Below are positions 41,034-51,195 of a stretch of DNA of 64,000 nucleotides, one piece after another. The DNA comes from a virus: positions 1 through 64,000 of IMG/VR virus record IMGVR_UViG_3300009152_000030; one strand, written 5' to 3'. The stretch's first letter is position 1; every line of letters begins with the position of its first letter. A program made the translations under genes and the position numbers. Under the pieces are notes generated by a model that was not told the DNA's origin, ran no database searches, and saw only the letters and a program-made list of their open reading frames with translations.

Positions 41034-44000
41034 CTACTTCTTTGCAAGGTCGTTCGGGTTGATGATAATCATCGGACGATTGACCTTCTTGGCGTAGTTG
41101 ACACAGTTGGATGTGCCACTCGGAGAACCATCCCAGATTGCGACAACCGCCTCGCAGTTATCAACCATCCAGTAGTTCCGTGCGTGGAGACACTTCTCTT
41201 TGCCTGCAAGGTCGTAGCCTTTCTTATTGACAAGCACAACTTGATGAGCAAGAGCAAGCATCTTCTTGTAACGCATCTTAGCTTCGTCACCCTTGAAGTA
41301 ATCACCATGGTCGCTGCAAGGACGAGCCACGATGAACTTGAGGCCAAGCTTGTGAGCCTCACGTGCGGCATCAGTGTCAACGCCAAGAGCACCACCAGTA
41401 ACGACGATGATCTCACGAGTTGCACTGTACTTGGCAATGGCACGCTTTAATGCATCTGCGATTGCATTCTTTACAGCAACACGCAGAGGATGATTCTCGT
41501 CATAGCCGCCAATCTTTTCGGGGCGATGACCAGTGAATGCAATCCTGTAGGGCTTTGCTTCCACGGCAACAACAGGCACAGCAGGAGCAGGCTTGGCTTC
41601 AACAGCAGGAGCGTCAACCGGGACCCAATTGACATCTGCCATGTTCTTAGGCTGCCACTTGCCGTTGACCATTACAAGTTGTACAGGCTGTGCCGCAGTG
41701 TACGTGCCTTCAAGTACTTCACTGAAGATTTGAGTCTCAGACTCTTCCTCGTCACTGTCGTACTCGCTAGCATACTGCTCCAGCTCTTCAGCGCTGACTG
41801 GATTCTCAGAACCAAAGGCATCTTCAAAGTTGAAGTCTGCCATGCCTGCGCTCTCCAGCATCTTGTCGTAGTCGATATTCTCAGAGACAGAGATATCGAA
41901 GAACTCCTTCTCGGGAGGAGGCTCGGGCTTGACCGGCTCTTGACCCTTGAAGGTCAGCCAGACGAAGTTACGAGTGTAGGTCTTGCCGTTGGCACCATGA
42001 CCGTCACGCTTCTCCACTTCGCTTGCCTCAACGGTAGCACCGCTGAAGAAGTTGTTGAGAGTACCGTGGTAGCCCATCATGCCGGCAATCTGCCACTGAG
42101 TCTTGCCCTTGAAGGCACCGTTGTTCTCGAATGCCTTGCGCGTCTCGCTGGTCTTGCGGAAGACCAAGTAAGCAACTGCGGCGGCGCGATGGTCCTGGTC
42201 AGGGTTACCGCGCTGTCCACCGTATGCAAGCTGAATGCGGTTGTCGCTGAGGAGCTGCTGGATGTTGAGGCCAACAAGCGACTGAGGATCAACAGTCTTG
42301 CCATCCTTGCTCTCACGAATGAGGAAGGCGGCGCGAACGTCGGCAGCAAGAAGCTTATCCTGAGTCTTCTTCACGGCAGCATCCTCAAGGAACTTGCAGA
42401 GAACTTCTGCGTAGCCCTTGTAGTTACCGGTCGAGGCAAAGTACATCTTGCGGCTGTAACCACCGCTGGAGGTAAGCTCACCCTGCGCGTCGATGGCGTC
42501 AGAGTCGATGATCTTTGTCTTGTTGCCTTCTTCGTCATCAAGGAACTCGACCTTACCCTTGCCCATGGACAGAGTAATAGGCTTTTCCGCAGACGTACCG
42601 AGAGCGGACATCAGCTCAGAAAGCACGAACATTTCGTACTTGTACTCAGCCTTATCCTCGTAGACCTCTTCGAAGAGAGGCCAGAGATCCTCGTGACGTG
42701 CTGCGAAGGCTGCATGGATGGGCTTCTGAGCGTAAACCCGACGAAGGGTCTTGAGCTCTTCAGCGTTCATCATGTAGCGAACCTTGTCGATTTCCTCGTA
42801 ACGATGCTTCATTGCCTCAGGCACAGTCATCATGTGACCATTGTCCTGGCTGTAGCGATTGACCGCATGATACTTACGGAACATGAAGGAGCCGAAGGTC
42901 GTGAGATTGAACTCACCCTCGTATTGCTCCTGCTCATCCCGGTAGTGCTTGCTGATCAGCTCATCAAGCTCATGCGAGTGCTCTTCAAGGAACGCCTGAA
43001 GATTGGAGGTCAGGAGAGTAGCAGTCTGAGTGCTGTGACCCTCATCGATGAACGACTTGAGGTTCGAGGTCATCGTCTTCCAGTAGCGTGTGAAGCTGCG
43101 GATGATGGGATGCTCAACCTTGACAGACCGACCATCTGCCGTGACAACCGTCTGACGAAGGCTCTGGCAGATCTTAGCGGTCATCGGGATCTTGCCCTCT
43201 TCGTCCTTGAACAAGGCAGGAGCAATGATGTTCTCGCCCGTGATCTCGGAGATTTCTCCCGTGTAACGCACAGCAACAGGTGCAGTTACAAGCGAAAGAA
43301 GGCTGACACCAAGCCGCTTGCGCACAGGCTTAAGGGCCGTCATCTTGCTAGGCTTAGCATCGGGATTCTCACGCATCGCATTGCGGTCGTTGAGTACCCA
43401 GCTGACAGCAATCATCGTCATGATAGCGTCGATGTTGTGCCATGCACGCCAAGCGCCGGGGAAGTCAGTGCCGCTCTGAGCAGCATCGACCACCAGCGAG
43501 ATCTCACCTTCCATCATGCAAGCTGCAAGAAGGGCGGATGGAGTCTTGACTACCGACGGCAGAATGATCAGGTCAGCAAGCAGATAGCTGCCGAACATCT
43601 GAGCATTTGCCATTGCGCCAACGATGGGCATGAACTCGTTATCACCAGGAAGGTGAATCATGTCCCACTTCTCTTCAGCAGTCTTGTCGGCAACCGAAGG
43701 ATCTGCAGGCTGAGCCTTCTCAGCAAGGGCCGTAATGTTGTACTTGATCAAGCCAGAAGGCGAGACAGTCTCGACCGTCTTGACATCAAAGTACGACGAC
43801 AGCAGCTTGTGACCATTCGGAATGGTGTTCACAAGATCAAGCTTTTCAGGAAGCTTAGCAAGGAAGGTGTGTGCCTTCTCGTAAGTATCCTGGACCTGCT
43901 GAACGGTGAACTGGCTCAGCTTGTAGTTACGCAGGTTCATAGAACGCAGCGCAAGCAAGCCAAGCTTACCGCACAGGAAGAACGCCTTGTCGTCAGCGTC

Positions 44001-45392
44001 ACCGCCGTCCATGCTAACAAGGACAGCCTTCTGCATGATCTCCGTGCTGCCGAAGTATGCAGTAGCGTGCAGGAACATGTCGTCCTTAAGGACAACATAG
44101 ATAACCCGCACATCGACCTTAGCCGAAGTAGGCCAACGAGCCGCAGCGCCAAGGCTATCCCGATGGTTGACGGCAAGCTCCTTCTCGTTCTCACCCTTCA
44201 CATCATGGATGTTAAGAGCAGGAACGTTGAGGTTCTTCGCAGCTTCTGCCGTGATAGCAATTGCCGCAAATCCCGTCTTGGCAAGGATCTGTTCCGACTT
44301 GGCGTTGAACGCTTCCTCGATCTTTGCCTTGCGGTCAAGCTCAGCCATGATGAGAAGACGACGCTTCTTCAGGCCAGCGGTTTCGTTTGCAAAGGCACCC
44401 TGCTTCTCCTCATGGAGCCACAGGTCACGGAACATACGCCAGACAAGAGCGCGGGGATACGAGGTAAAGCCACAAGGGCCGTCCTTTGTAACCGCGTTGA
44501 TGCGAAGCTTGCTCTGCGTAACGTCTTCGCTGACACTGTTGACTAGAGTAGTCACAGTAGCAGGAATTGCGCCAGGGTGAACACCAAGGCTAAGAAGCAT
44601 CTTGGTGATCTTTGCCTTGAATGTTGAGGACGTTTCCGTTGCCTCAAGGACGTCGCCATCGAGACCCTTAAGGGCATTCTTGACGTAGTCATCCCAGTGC
44701 GAGATGTTCCAGTCAATCATCTCGTTGAGGATCGCATGGAACTTCGGGTCGTTGAGCACCTGACCAAACAGGGCGCTCAAGTTCTGGACGCCGAGAAGGA
44801 CACCAGGCTCAGACTTCATCTCACCAACGGTCGGCTGCACCATAAGCGCAACATCGGGAGAGAGATCAGGCTTGAGATCCTGCTTGCCTTCGGAGCTCAG
44901 CAGGAAGACATGGGGCGGAAGCCAAAGCTTGACCGCACCCATTGCGCCCTTATAGTACGCTTCGAGCTTAACCACACGGCGAACCTGCATGCCCTGCGTC
45001 ATGGGGCCAGGGGTGAGCTCTGCAGTGCCCATGTAGTGGACACCGTCCTGGATTGCCTTGTAGGCAGGATCCAAGTCAGCCATGTCTACAACCTTGCCAG
45101 TTGCAGATACGATGGCGCTGTAGGTGGCCGTCATCATGGAACGCGCATACTTGCGGCCCTTCTGAGCGGTCTTGCTGGTATACCCAACAGAACCCACAAG
45201 CTTTGCCTTCAGCGCCTTAGGCACCATCAGCGTCTCCATGCTGCTAACAGCAAAGAGGGCAACGTGACCGTCCGGGCATTTCTGCCCTTTCTCAACCACA
45301 GGGTGGTCGAGGAGGCTTTCAAAGCCCGGAAGATCGGAATAGGGGCTCTTAACCCCGGAATACTCGAGATGCTCTCGATAGCTACGGTACAT
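41034..45392 (-). CDS. 1,452-residue protein: RNA-polymerase-like motifs and C-terminal SLOG domain
   Basis: The start at 45392 has AAGGAGG five bases upstream; 15 codons before it an in-frame ATG (45437) opens a leader with no stop. Around residues 425-475 RWP..VDVRVIYVV and, about 30 residues later, SMDGGDADDKAFFL resemble the RNP...DVRV and SGGDLDGDxYFV blocks of two-barrel RNA polymerases (RDR/QDE-1, YonO). The third Asp of DxDGD is displaced, so activity is uncertain. The last 170 residues (FTGHRPEKIGGY, GGALGVDTDAAREAHKLG, IWDGSPSGT) are a SLOG-type nucleotide-binding domain. No close family is recognised for the rest. Confidence 0.7.
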   Translation of the reverse strand: MYRSYREHLEYSGVKSPYSDLPGFESLLDHPVVEKGQKCPDGHVALFAVSSMETLMVPKALKAKLVGSVGYTSKTAQKGRKYARSMMTATYSAIVSATGKVVDMADLDPAYKAIQDGVHYMGTAELTPGPMTQGMQVRRVVKLEAYYKGAMGAVKLWLPPHVFLLSSEGKQDLKPDLSPDVALMVQPTVGEMKSEPGVLLGVQNLSALFGQVLNDPKFHAILNEMIDWNISHWDDYVKNALKGLDGDVLEATETSSTFKAKITKMLLSLGVHPGAIPATVTTLVNSVSEDVTQSKLRINAVTKDGPCGFTSYPRALVWRMFRDLWLHEEKQGAFANETAGLKKRRLLIMAELDRKAKIEEAFNAKSEQILAKTGFAAIAITAEAAKNLNVPALNIHDVKGENEKELAVNHRDSLGAAARWPTSAKVDVRVIYVVLKDDMFLHATAYFGSTEIMQKAVLVSMDGGDADDKAFFLCGKLGLLALRSMNLRNYKLSQFTVQQVQDTYEKAHTFLAKLPEKLDLVNTIPNGHKLLSSYFDVKTVETVSPSGLIKYNITALAEKAQPADPSVADKTAEEKWDMIHLPGDNEFMPIVGAMANAQMFGSYLLADLIILPSVVKTPSALLAACMMEGEISLVVDAAQSGTDFPGAWRAWHNIDAIMTMIAVSWVLNDRNAMRENPDAKPSKMTALKPVRKRLGVSLLSLVTAPVAVRYTGEISEITGENIIAPALFKDEEGKIPMTAKICQSLRQTVVTADGRSVKVEHPIIRSFTRYWKTMTSNLKSFIDEGHSTQTATLLTSNLQAFLEEHSHELDELISKHYRDEQEQYEGEFNLTTFGSFMFRKYHAVNRYSQDNGHMMTVPEAMKHRYEEIDKVRYMMNAEELKTLRRVYAQKPIHAAFAARHEDLWPLFEEVYEDKAEYKYEMFVLSELMSALGTSAEKPITLSMGKGKVEFLDDEEGNKTKIIDSDAIDAQGELTSSGGYSRKMYFASTGNYKGYAEVLCKFLEDAAVKKTQDKLLAADVRAAFLIRESKDGKTVDPQSLVGLNIQQLLSDNRIQLAYGGQRGNPDQDHRAAAVAYLVFRKTSETRKAFENNGAFKGKTQWQIAGMMGYHGTLNNFFSGATVEASEVEKRDGHGANGKTYTRNFVWLTFKGQEPVKPEPPPEKEFFDISVSENIDYDKMLESAGMADFNFEDAFGSENPVSAEELEQYASEYDSDEEESETQIFSEVLEGTYTAAQPVQLVMVNGKWQPKNMADVNWVPVDAPAVEAKPAPAVPVVAVEAKPYRIAFTGHRPEKIGGYDENHPLRVAVKNAIADALKRAIAKYSATREIIVVTGGALGVDTDAAREAHKLGLKFIVARPCSDHGDYFKGDEAKMRYKKMLALAHQVVLVNKKGYDLAGKEKCLHARNYWMVDNCEAVVAIWDGSPSGTSNCVNYAKKVNRPMIIINPNDLAKK

Positions 45393-45442
45393 AGTACCCT
45401 CCTTGTCAGTAACCAAAATGGTTACGTTCTGTTTCATGTTTT

Positions 45443-47419
45443 CTACCATTCGCCCATATCCATTGTAACAACAGGAAGAGTCGGAGCAACTACTGATACT
45501 GTCTCCATCTTGAAGCCAGAGTCCCAACCCTCACGAGTTGATGTATGCTTTGAGTTGCAGTCTGTGTAGTTAAGCATTGCACGTTCTTCGGCAGTCATCA
45601 TCCGATGAGGATTAGCTTTTGCAATCTCAGGATGAACCAACATAAAGCCGCACTTGGTCTTCATCCAGTCGTAACCGAAGTCGAAAAAGAGCTTTATCGC
45701 CAGATCTAGTCCGGCTAATTGCTTCCTAGACGAACCCTTCTTGTTGTCCGATACATCCGTCTGCACCATGGACAAACGAAGATTCATGTCGATTTTATCG
45801 AACATGTGAACCTGAGCTCGCAACTCAGAGTTTGCCATTGGTAGTTTTGTCTTCAGCGAGTAGACAGCACGCGAGGCTTTGCTTTCTTGAAGCTCTGCAT
45901 GGTACCGAGCCTTGAATTCCGGGAAAGACAGACCAGCAAGGTGCGGAAGCATCCCATATTCTGTTGTTTCCCACTTTTGACGATACTCGTCTTCGAAGTA
46001 CCCCCAATCCAAGTCCGGACGGTTGCAGTCAGTCCAAAGGGTACCACTCTGCTCATTCGCAAGATTATGCAAGTCATAAGCATACATACCATTACATTCA
46101 CTAGCTTTGAAAAGCTGCAGATACCGTAGCATATGATAATATGCTTGGCTCGTGCTGTCCACATTGGTCAGATAGAACCTTTGGTACCTTTTGTTCTGAG
46201 GTACAGCCTGTTCTACAAAGCCAGTTGCGGTTACCACAACACGATTAACGAGTTCGACTCTAAATACACCCTTGTCGCACAGGTATGTATTCCGAACTGC
46301 TCTTCCACAGGCAAGGTTTTGAATGCAAGTCTTACCAGTTTTTGACCAAGTAAGAACTTCCTCTCTTTTGCCAAAGTGAGCAATCTCGCCACTTTCGTAC
46401 ACGTCAGTGGTTTTTGCAAACTCTGTAATGCGTTCGATTTCCGATACCCATTCGTTATAGGTCATCTTCCGCATCTTGTACCAGGACGTAAGGATCATTC
46501 TGATCCACTTCTCTTCAGGGCCATTGGGGTTGAGTTTGGCCTCTCCAAACACCTGCTTGGCAAGTTGCTCTTCTTGGCCATCCCAGCGGTTTTCATTGCC
46601 AAAGCCCCAGTCAGAGACACCACCGCCAGCAGTCAGGACAAAGCCAAACGAGAACTTATTCCCGTTGCCATCGGTGCCCGTCTTGGCATCTACTGTTTTA
46701 TCAACAATATAGCCGTGGTATTGTCCAGACTTCATCTGCTGTTGATAGGTGCCACCACCAACGCAGAAGTGCCCCTTGTAGCGTGAATTGATGCTCTTGC
46801 ATTCATCCCACGCCTGCTGGGGATCAACCCAGCGGAAGTAATACGTCTCCTTGTTGAAGAGAGCCGTTACTTCACAGGTCTTGAGGGATGCCTCGCCGAT
46901 GACCGCGCCCAGGAACTTGACAGACAAGCTATTCACAAGCTCAACTGTGCTAGTGTACCGATTGCGAACAACGTGCCATTCGGCAGCTGACCATGTTTCA
47001 ATACAATTCTTCTTCTTGGCCAGCTTGGCAATGTCCTGGAAGAAGGTCTCCCAGGTAGGCTCATGAGTAACCTCCTTGAACCAGGCCATCATTTCCTTAT
47101 TGGCAAGGAGGATACTGGCAAACTTGTTGAATGCCGCAACATTCATGACCTTTACCTTGATCACCTTGGTCCGGCCCGTCGGCGGCGACCACTTAACCTG
47201 ACGCTCAGAGCCAAAGCACCGAATGCGGTACATGTCAACTCCCTGCTCCTTTAGAGCAATGATGCGCTTACGCACACTCATCAGGTTTGACAGCGAGAAC
47301 CCAGGCATTTCAGGCTGGATCTCATTGGCAATATATTGCCGCTGTTCGAGACGCATTTGCTTGGCCTTCATAAGGGCCTCCTTCTGTTCGGTGGTCATGT
47401 TTTTGGTCATCTTACTCAT
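45443..47419 (-). CDS. 658-residue protein with novel INSRY-FCVGGGT domain
   Basis: The ATG at 47419 overlaps the upstream stop (ATGA) and follows AAGGGGG. A second in-frame ATG at 47371 has its own AAGGAGG. Around residue 210 a block WDECKSINSRYKGHFCVGG then GTYQQ, and later GFGNENR, recur in the protein at 53285-55444. The HCVG-like Cys-Val-Gly loop faintly recalls PcfJ-like domains. The remainder is unrecognised, without membrane segments. Confidence 0.7.
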   Translation of the reverse strand: MSKMTKNMTTEQKEALMKAKQMRLEQRQYIANEIQPEMPGFSLSNLMSVRKRIIALKEQGVDMYRIRCFGSERQVKWSPPTGRTKVIKVKVMNVAAFNKFASILLANKEMMAWFKEVTHEPTWETFFQDIAKLAKKKNCIETWSAAEWHVVRNRYTSTVELVNSLSVKFLGAVIGEASLKTCEVTALFNKETYYFRWVDPQQAWDECKSINSRYKGHFCVGGGTYQQQMKSGQYHGYIVDKTVDAKTGTDGNGNKFSFGFVLTAGGGVSDWGFGNENRWDGQEEQLAKQVFGEAKLNPNGPEEKWIRMILTSWYKMRKMTYNEWVSEIERITEFAKTTDVYESGEIAHFGKREEVLTWSKTGKTCIQNLACGRAVRNTYLCDKGVFRVELVNRVVVTATGFVEQAVPQNKRYQRFYLTNVDSTSQAYYHMLRYLQLFKASECNGMYAYDLHNLANEQSGTLWTDCNRPDLDWGYFEDEYRQKWETTEYGMLPHLAGLSFPEFKARYHAELQESKASRAVYSLKTKLPMANSELRAQVHMFDKIDMNLRLSMVQTDVSDNKKGSSRKQLAGLDLAIKLFFDFGYDWMKTKCGFMLVHPEIAKANPHRMMTAEERAMLNYTDCNSKHTSTREGWDSGFKMETVSVVAPTLPVVTMDMGEW

Positions 47420-49854
47420 TGATTTACCCCCTTTGCCACTTTGGCACAGTTAACAATTCCATGATTAATCTTCCGGCTAACTTGGATGTCATTGCGCAGT
47501 TCGGTCTTCTTACCGATCACTACGTCAATGAACAAGTCAGCAGCCTGTTCAATCGTGAGCGCTGTAGGCGCAGGATTGACCGCAGGAAGCAACTCGAACA
47601 GTCGCAGAAGCAAGGAAGGACGCGGCTCTGCGTCGGCCATAGGCACAGTTGCAACCACAGGCTTGCGGAACTTGGCCACAGCCTTGAGGTCAGACATGGT
47701 CACCTGGGCATGCTCACGTGCAGGCGCAGCAGGTCGACCGAACTTCACCACAGCGATCTCCTTCCGGAGGTTGTGAGGAAGCGAGACGAACGAACAGCCG
47801 GTGCCCAGACGGGGCTTGGCGGGTGCGTTGGCGGGTGCGTTGACGGCAGGCTTGACCTCAGCCTTGGGAGCGGCCTCAGGCTTGGTCATGACGACCATAA
47901 CCTTGGCAGCAGCAGGCTTAGCAGTCGGCGCAACCGTGGTGACCGTCGTGATGCCAGCCTTGGCCTTGATCACGGCCTTGACCTTTGCCTTTGCCTTCGC
48001 AGCCTTGGCCTTGCGAGTTGCCGCCTTGGCGCTCTTGGCAGCGCGAGCCTCCGAGAGCTCCTGTGCCTTGCGTGCAGCGATTGCAGCGCGGATTGCCGTG
48101 ACCTTGGCCTTGACGGCCTTCTTCTCGGCGTCCACCTTGGCGAGGACTGCAGCCTGTGCAGCCTTTACCTCGGCTTCGACAGCAAGACGCGCAGCCTTGG
48201 CAGTGGCACTCTGGTTGGCGATCTGGGCAGGGTTCTGATCAGCCCAGCGCACCCCGACCTCATTGACGTTCCAAAAACGGCAGAAGGAGCTGAGCCGTGC
48301 GGCAGCAGCACGACGAGCGGTGCGAACGGTCTTGTCGAGGGTCTTGACCCCCGTGTTCGCCGAACGAGGCCCGAATGCTGCCTTGACGAGGCGGGTGGCA
48401 TCCAAGTAGTCGTTGTTACGGACGACCTTGACCTTTGCGGCGCTCTTGACCACAGGCTTTGCCACGAACGGCTTGGCCTGTGCACGAAGGATGGGAAGCT
48501 CGTTGCGCTTGGCCTTAGCCTTGCGCTGAGCAACCTCGATCTTCACCGCAGTCTCGGGGCGAGTGTAGCGGTTGGCGCGGTTTGCCTTCTTGGCGAGCAG
48601 CTTCCGAAGGGCAGTGCCAGGTCGATTGTTCGCCGGCCCCGTTGCTTTCTCTTTCTGGCGCTGACCAATGAGGCCAATCGACCAGCCGCCGACGTGACCG
48701 CTCTTGCGGCCACCCCCAACCTTGTAGCTCTCGGTGTAGATGTATTGGACCTCGGGGCGGGGGACCGACACGCCGTGGAAGCGGATGCCGGCACGCTTGC
48801 GCCAGAGGTGAAGGAGGCGACGGCGAGACCGGCGGGACATACGAGACTGACGCATGACGAGATCCTTTGGAGGACGGGGGGATTTGGACTTGTTACGCAT
48901 GACGATATCCTTGGGTGGACGGGACTTCTTGTTCTTCATGGGGCGCTCCGTGTAGTGCGGGTTTCCGGTGTCGCTGATGCCACACATTGCGGCAATCTTG
49001 ACATCGTGGGTAAGCATGCGGATGAGTGCGTCGAGCGCGATCTTCATTGCCATTGTAGTCTCCAGTGGCGGTGGGGGTGTTGGTTCAGGTTGGTTCACAA
49101 TCTCACTCATCTTGTCCTCCTCTAGCACATAGACACAACCAGGACCACCTTTTTTGGCATCCCAGTCAATAAGGCGCACATGATCCCAAGAGCATTGCCC
49201 CTGAGGAATCTTTGAACGACGAGTATGACCAACAATAGCAAGCCCGTGCTTACCCTTGTAATCTTTGGCCCAGAAGTTATCAGGGTCAGTGTTATCAACA
49301 AGCTCGATCTGGGCTGCAGTCGGCTTACCTTTGACAAACCTAGGAGGCAATTTACCAGCTGGAAGTTTGGCATGGACAGCCGTCCAGGTTGTGTCCTTGA
49401 CCCATAGAGGCCGAGAGCGCAACCAGACCATATCGTCCTCCGTAAGTAGAGCACGAAGCTTGCACCACTCATTCCAGATGCGTACATAGTCTTCGTCTGC
49501 CAGGTTATAGTGCAGGCTCCAAGCCTTTGTCAATTCTTCCTGGCTATTGCCAAAGAAGAGAGGATACAGCTCATGGTTGCCCAAGATGAGCTCCGAGCCA
49601 GAGGCACGAATGATGTCAAGGCAATCCTTGGCACCCTGTGCGCCACCTTCCCCATCGAAGATATCTCCGAGGAAGATAATGTCTCTGCCGTTTGCCATCT
49701 CAATGGCAGAAGTGACGAGAGAGGGACGTGCGTGAATATCGCCAACGAAAACCTTTTCCATTTTAATCTCCTTGGTAGGCCTATCAATCTTCATATCATT
49801 CATTGGAACAACCTTTGTAATAGTACAAATAGATACATTCATTTGCTTATCCAT
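47416..49854 (-). CDS. metallophosphatase fused to histone H1-like basic tail
   Basis: From the ATG at 49761 (AAGGAG box) the first 200 residues are a calcineurin-like phosphatase: FVGDIHARP (GDxH), FLGDIFD (GDxxD), LGNHE (GNHE), VHAKLP, VGHTRRS. The remaining 550 residues are basic: Arg-rich, then a long Lys/Ala tract (AKAATRKAKAAKAKAKVKAV) like bacterial histone H1 homologues. Upstream in-frame ATGs at 49854 and 49818 and internal ones (for example after GAGGAGGACAAG) have their own ribosome-binding sites. Possibly two proteins made from one frame. DNA or RNA binding is inferred. Confidence 0.75.
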   Translation of the reverse strand: MDKQMNVSICTITKVVPMNDMKIDRPTKEIKMEKVFVGDIHARPSLVTSAIEMANGRDIIFLGDIFDGEGGAQGAKDCLDIIRASGSELILGNHELYPLFFGNSQEELTKAWSLHYNLADEDYVRIWNEWCKLRALLTEDDMVWLRSRPLWVKDTTWTAVHAKLPAGKLPPRFVKGKPTAAQIELVDNTDPDNFWAKDYKGKHGLAIVGHTRRSKIPQGQCSWDHVRLIDWDAKKGGPGCVYVLEEDKMSEIVNQPEPTPPPPLETTMAMKIALDALIRMLTHDVKIAAMCGISDTGNPHYTERPMKNKKSRPPKDIVMRNKSKSPRPPKDLVMRQSRMSRRSRRRLLHLWRKRAGIRFHGVSVPRPEVQYIYTESYKVGGGRKSGHVGGWSIGLIGQRQKEKATGPANNRPGTALRKLLAKKANRANRYTRPETAVKIEVAQRKAKAKRNELPILRAQAKPFVAKPVVKSAAKVKVVRNNDYLDATRLVKAAFGPRSANTGVKTLDKTVRTARRAAAARLSSFCRFWNVNEVGVRWADQNPAQIANQSATAKAARLAVEAEVKAAQAAVLAKVDAEKKAVKAKVTAIRAAIAARKAQELSEARAAKSAKAATRKAKAAKAKAKVKAVIKAKAGITTVTTVAPTAKPAAAKVMVVMTKPEAAPKAEVKPAVNAPANAPAKPRLGTGCSFVSLPHNLRKEIAVVKFGRPAAPAREHAQVTMSDLKAVAKFRKPVVATVPMADAEPRPSLLLRLFELLPAVNPAPTALTIEQAADLFIDVVIGKKTELRNDIQVSRKINHGIVNCAKVAKGVNQ

Positions 49855-49871
49855 GACGTTCTCCCTAGGCA

Positions 49872-50042
49872 CTAGTGGATACGCCGGCCAATGCGGCCGA
49901 TGCGGGAGTGACGGAAACGGCGAGCCACTGCCTTCTTGACAGCAGCCTTTTCAATAGCCTTGGCCTCAGCGTTAGCTGCAACCTTGGCGGTCATCTCCCC
50001 CTTAATAAGGAGGAAAATTAGGACAAACAGGACGACAATCAT
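49872..50042 (-). CDS. 56-residue membrane peptide with basic tail
   Basis: ATG at 50042, one base after the upstream stop, with GGGAGAAG before it. Reads MIVVLFVLIFLLIKGEMTAK, a membrane helix, then an Ala/Lys/Arg-rich tail ending RRIH. A second in-frame ATG (codon 17) has AAGGGGGAG directly before it. Its TAG overlaps the region of the next start. Confidence 0.6.
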   Translation of the reverse strand: MIVVLFVLIFLLIKGEMTAKVAANAEAKAIEKAAVKKAVARRFRHSRIGRIGRRIH

Positions 50043-50043
50043 G

Positions 50044-51195
50044 TTACTTCTCCCAGTTGCTGATAGTCTCCTGCCCGTATTTAAGCAGGAACTGTTGATA
50101 AAGGTCCTTGTACCATTCCATGTTTTCCTTGGCGTAAGCCAGGTTTACCGTATCCTTGCTGCGGTCCAAGCTACCCCAGCAGTCAGTTTGGCCAATGTAC
50201 AAGGCATCATTGTACTTGACTTGAAAGTCTTCAGCATCACCTGTGCCAAGGGCTTGGCGCTGAGGGCTTTCCGCATAAGATACGAAGCCAATCACTTCAT
50301 CGCCGGCCATCAAAGGCCCACCAGAGTCACCATGGTCAGGAGAAACTTCAAGGCTGAGGCTGGCAGCACAGATAAAGCGTTGGTTGCTAGCGCCTGCAAT
50401 GTACCTCTTGTAGGTATCAACAAGATTCTTGAAGATAACCTCGGGGCTTTTCAGACTTACATCCTCAAGTGCTTTTCTGGCATCAATGAATGCCCATCTC
50501 ATGTCATTCTGCTCTTTCATGCTAGGCGTACCCTTCTTCATGTGGTCAAAGACCTGCTCAAAAGGCACATAACCCCACATGTCTGTGGTCTTACCCCACC
50601 AACGGAAGTCAGTGCTGCACTCAAGACCAATCTCATAGAGATCTTCCTTGATTTCGTTAGGATAATGGTCAGCCGGCACAACGATATCGCCAGCGTTTTC
50701 ACGGTAACCGTTACGTGTGCAGTGCTCTGCCGTGTAGATCTTACCTTTCCACTTCCATGCAGTGCAGTTCCCGCTCTCATCAAGGGGGCCTTCATTTTCC
50801 CTGGTGTTGACAGGACCAATTCCAGGGTGGATGTTGTTCTCTGCCCGGTACTTCTCTTCCAGGAATTCTTCCACTTCCTGAACAACCTCGTAATAGTCGC
50901 TGTTAGCAACCCACTCTGCCTGACGGATTTCCTCCTTCCGTGCCGCAGCAGCTTCTTCCTGGCGAAGGCGGGTGTTATTACCCGTCATGGTCACAAAGAT
51001 ACCAGCAAAGGCTGCAAAGATTGCAACCATTGCCAGCACAAAGAGGATGTTCTCGCGGCGGTCTGCCTTCTTCATCTTGTCCTCCCTCTCACGGTACGCC
51101 TTAAGCTCGGCCTGTTGCATTTCTTCCCAGTTGTCCATGACCTTCTCCTTGTTTGTTGAGTTAGCAGCAATGTCTAGAACAGTAACGTTATTCAT
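50044..51195 (-). CDS. membrane-anchored trypsin-like serine protease
   Basis: 383 residues from 51195 (364 from the ATG at 51138, which has AAGGAG). A membrane helix at residues 50-70 follows a charged N-terminus, suggesting an exported catalytic domain. S1-family marks: CTAWKWKGKIYTAEHC (His about 158, with the flanking disulfide Cys), STDFRWWG (candidate Asp about 196), FICAAS, and HGDSGGPLM (Ser about 291). Paralogue of the next gene. Overlaps it by eight bases, so co-translated. Trypsin-like proteases are rare in phages. Confidence 0.85.
   Translation of the reverse strand: MNNVTVLDIAANSTNKEKVMDNWEEMQQAELKAYREREDKMKKADRRENILFVLAMVAIFAAFAGIFVTMTGNNTRLRQEEAAAARKEEIRQAEWVANSDYYEVVQEVEEFLEEKYRAENNIHPGIGPVNTRENEGPLDESGNCTAWKWKGKIYTAEHCTRNGYRENAGDIVVPADHYPNEIKEDLYEIGLECSTDFRWWGKTTDMWGYVPFEQVFDHMKKGTPSMKEQNDMRWAFIDARKALEDVSLKSPEVIFKNLVDTYKRYIAGASNQRFICAASLSLEVSPDHGDSGGPLMAGDEVIGFVSYAESPQRQALGTGDAEDFQVKYNDALYIGQTDCWGSLDRSKDTVNLAYAKENMEWYKDLYQQFLLKYGQETISNWEK

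Noticed and set aside
41490-44546. 1,018-codon open frame on the plus strand
   Set aside because: It is antisense to the 1,452-residue gene, has no ribosome-binding site, and exists because TTA, CTA and TCA codons are nearly absent from that gene. The protein has no sensible composition.
47419-49125. 568-codon plus-strand open frame
   Set aside because: Antisense shadow of the phosphatase/basic-tail gene; its composition mirrors the Ala/Lys tract on the other strand.
49936-51159. 407-codon plus-strand open frame, and similar frames at 53189-54280 and 54368-55486
   Set aside because: All are antisense to well-supported genes with recognisable domains or membrane helices; codon-bias shadows.
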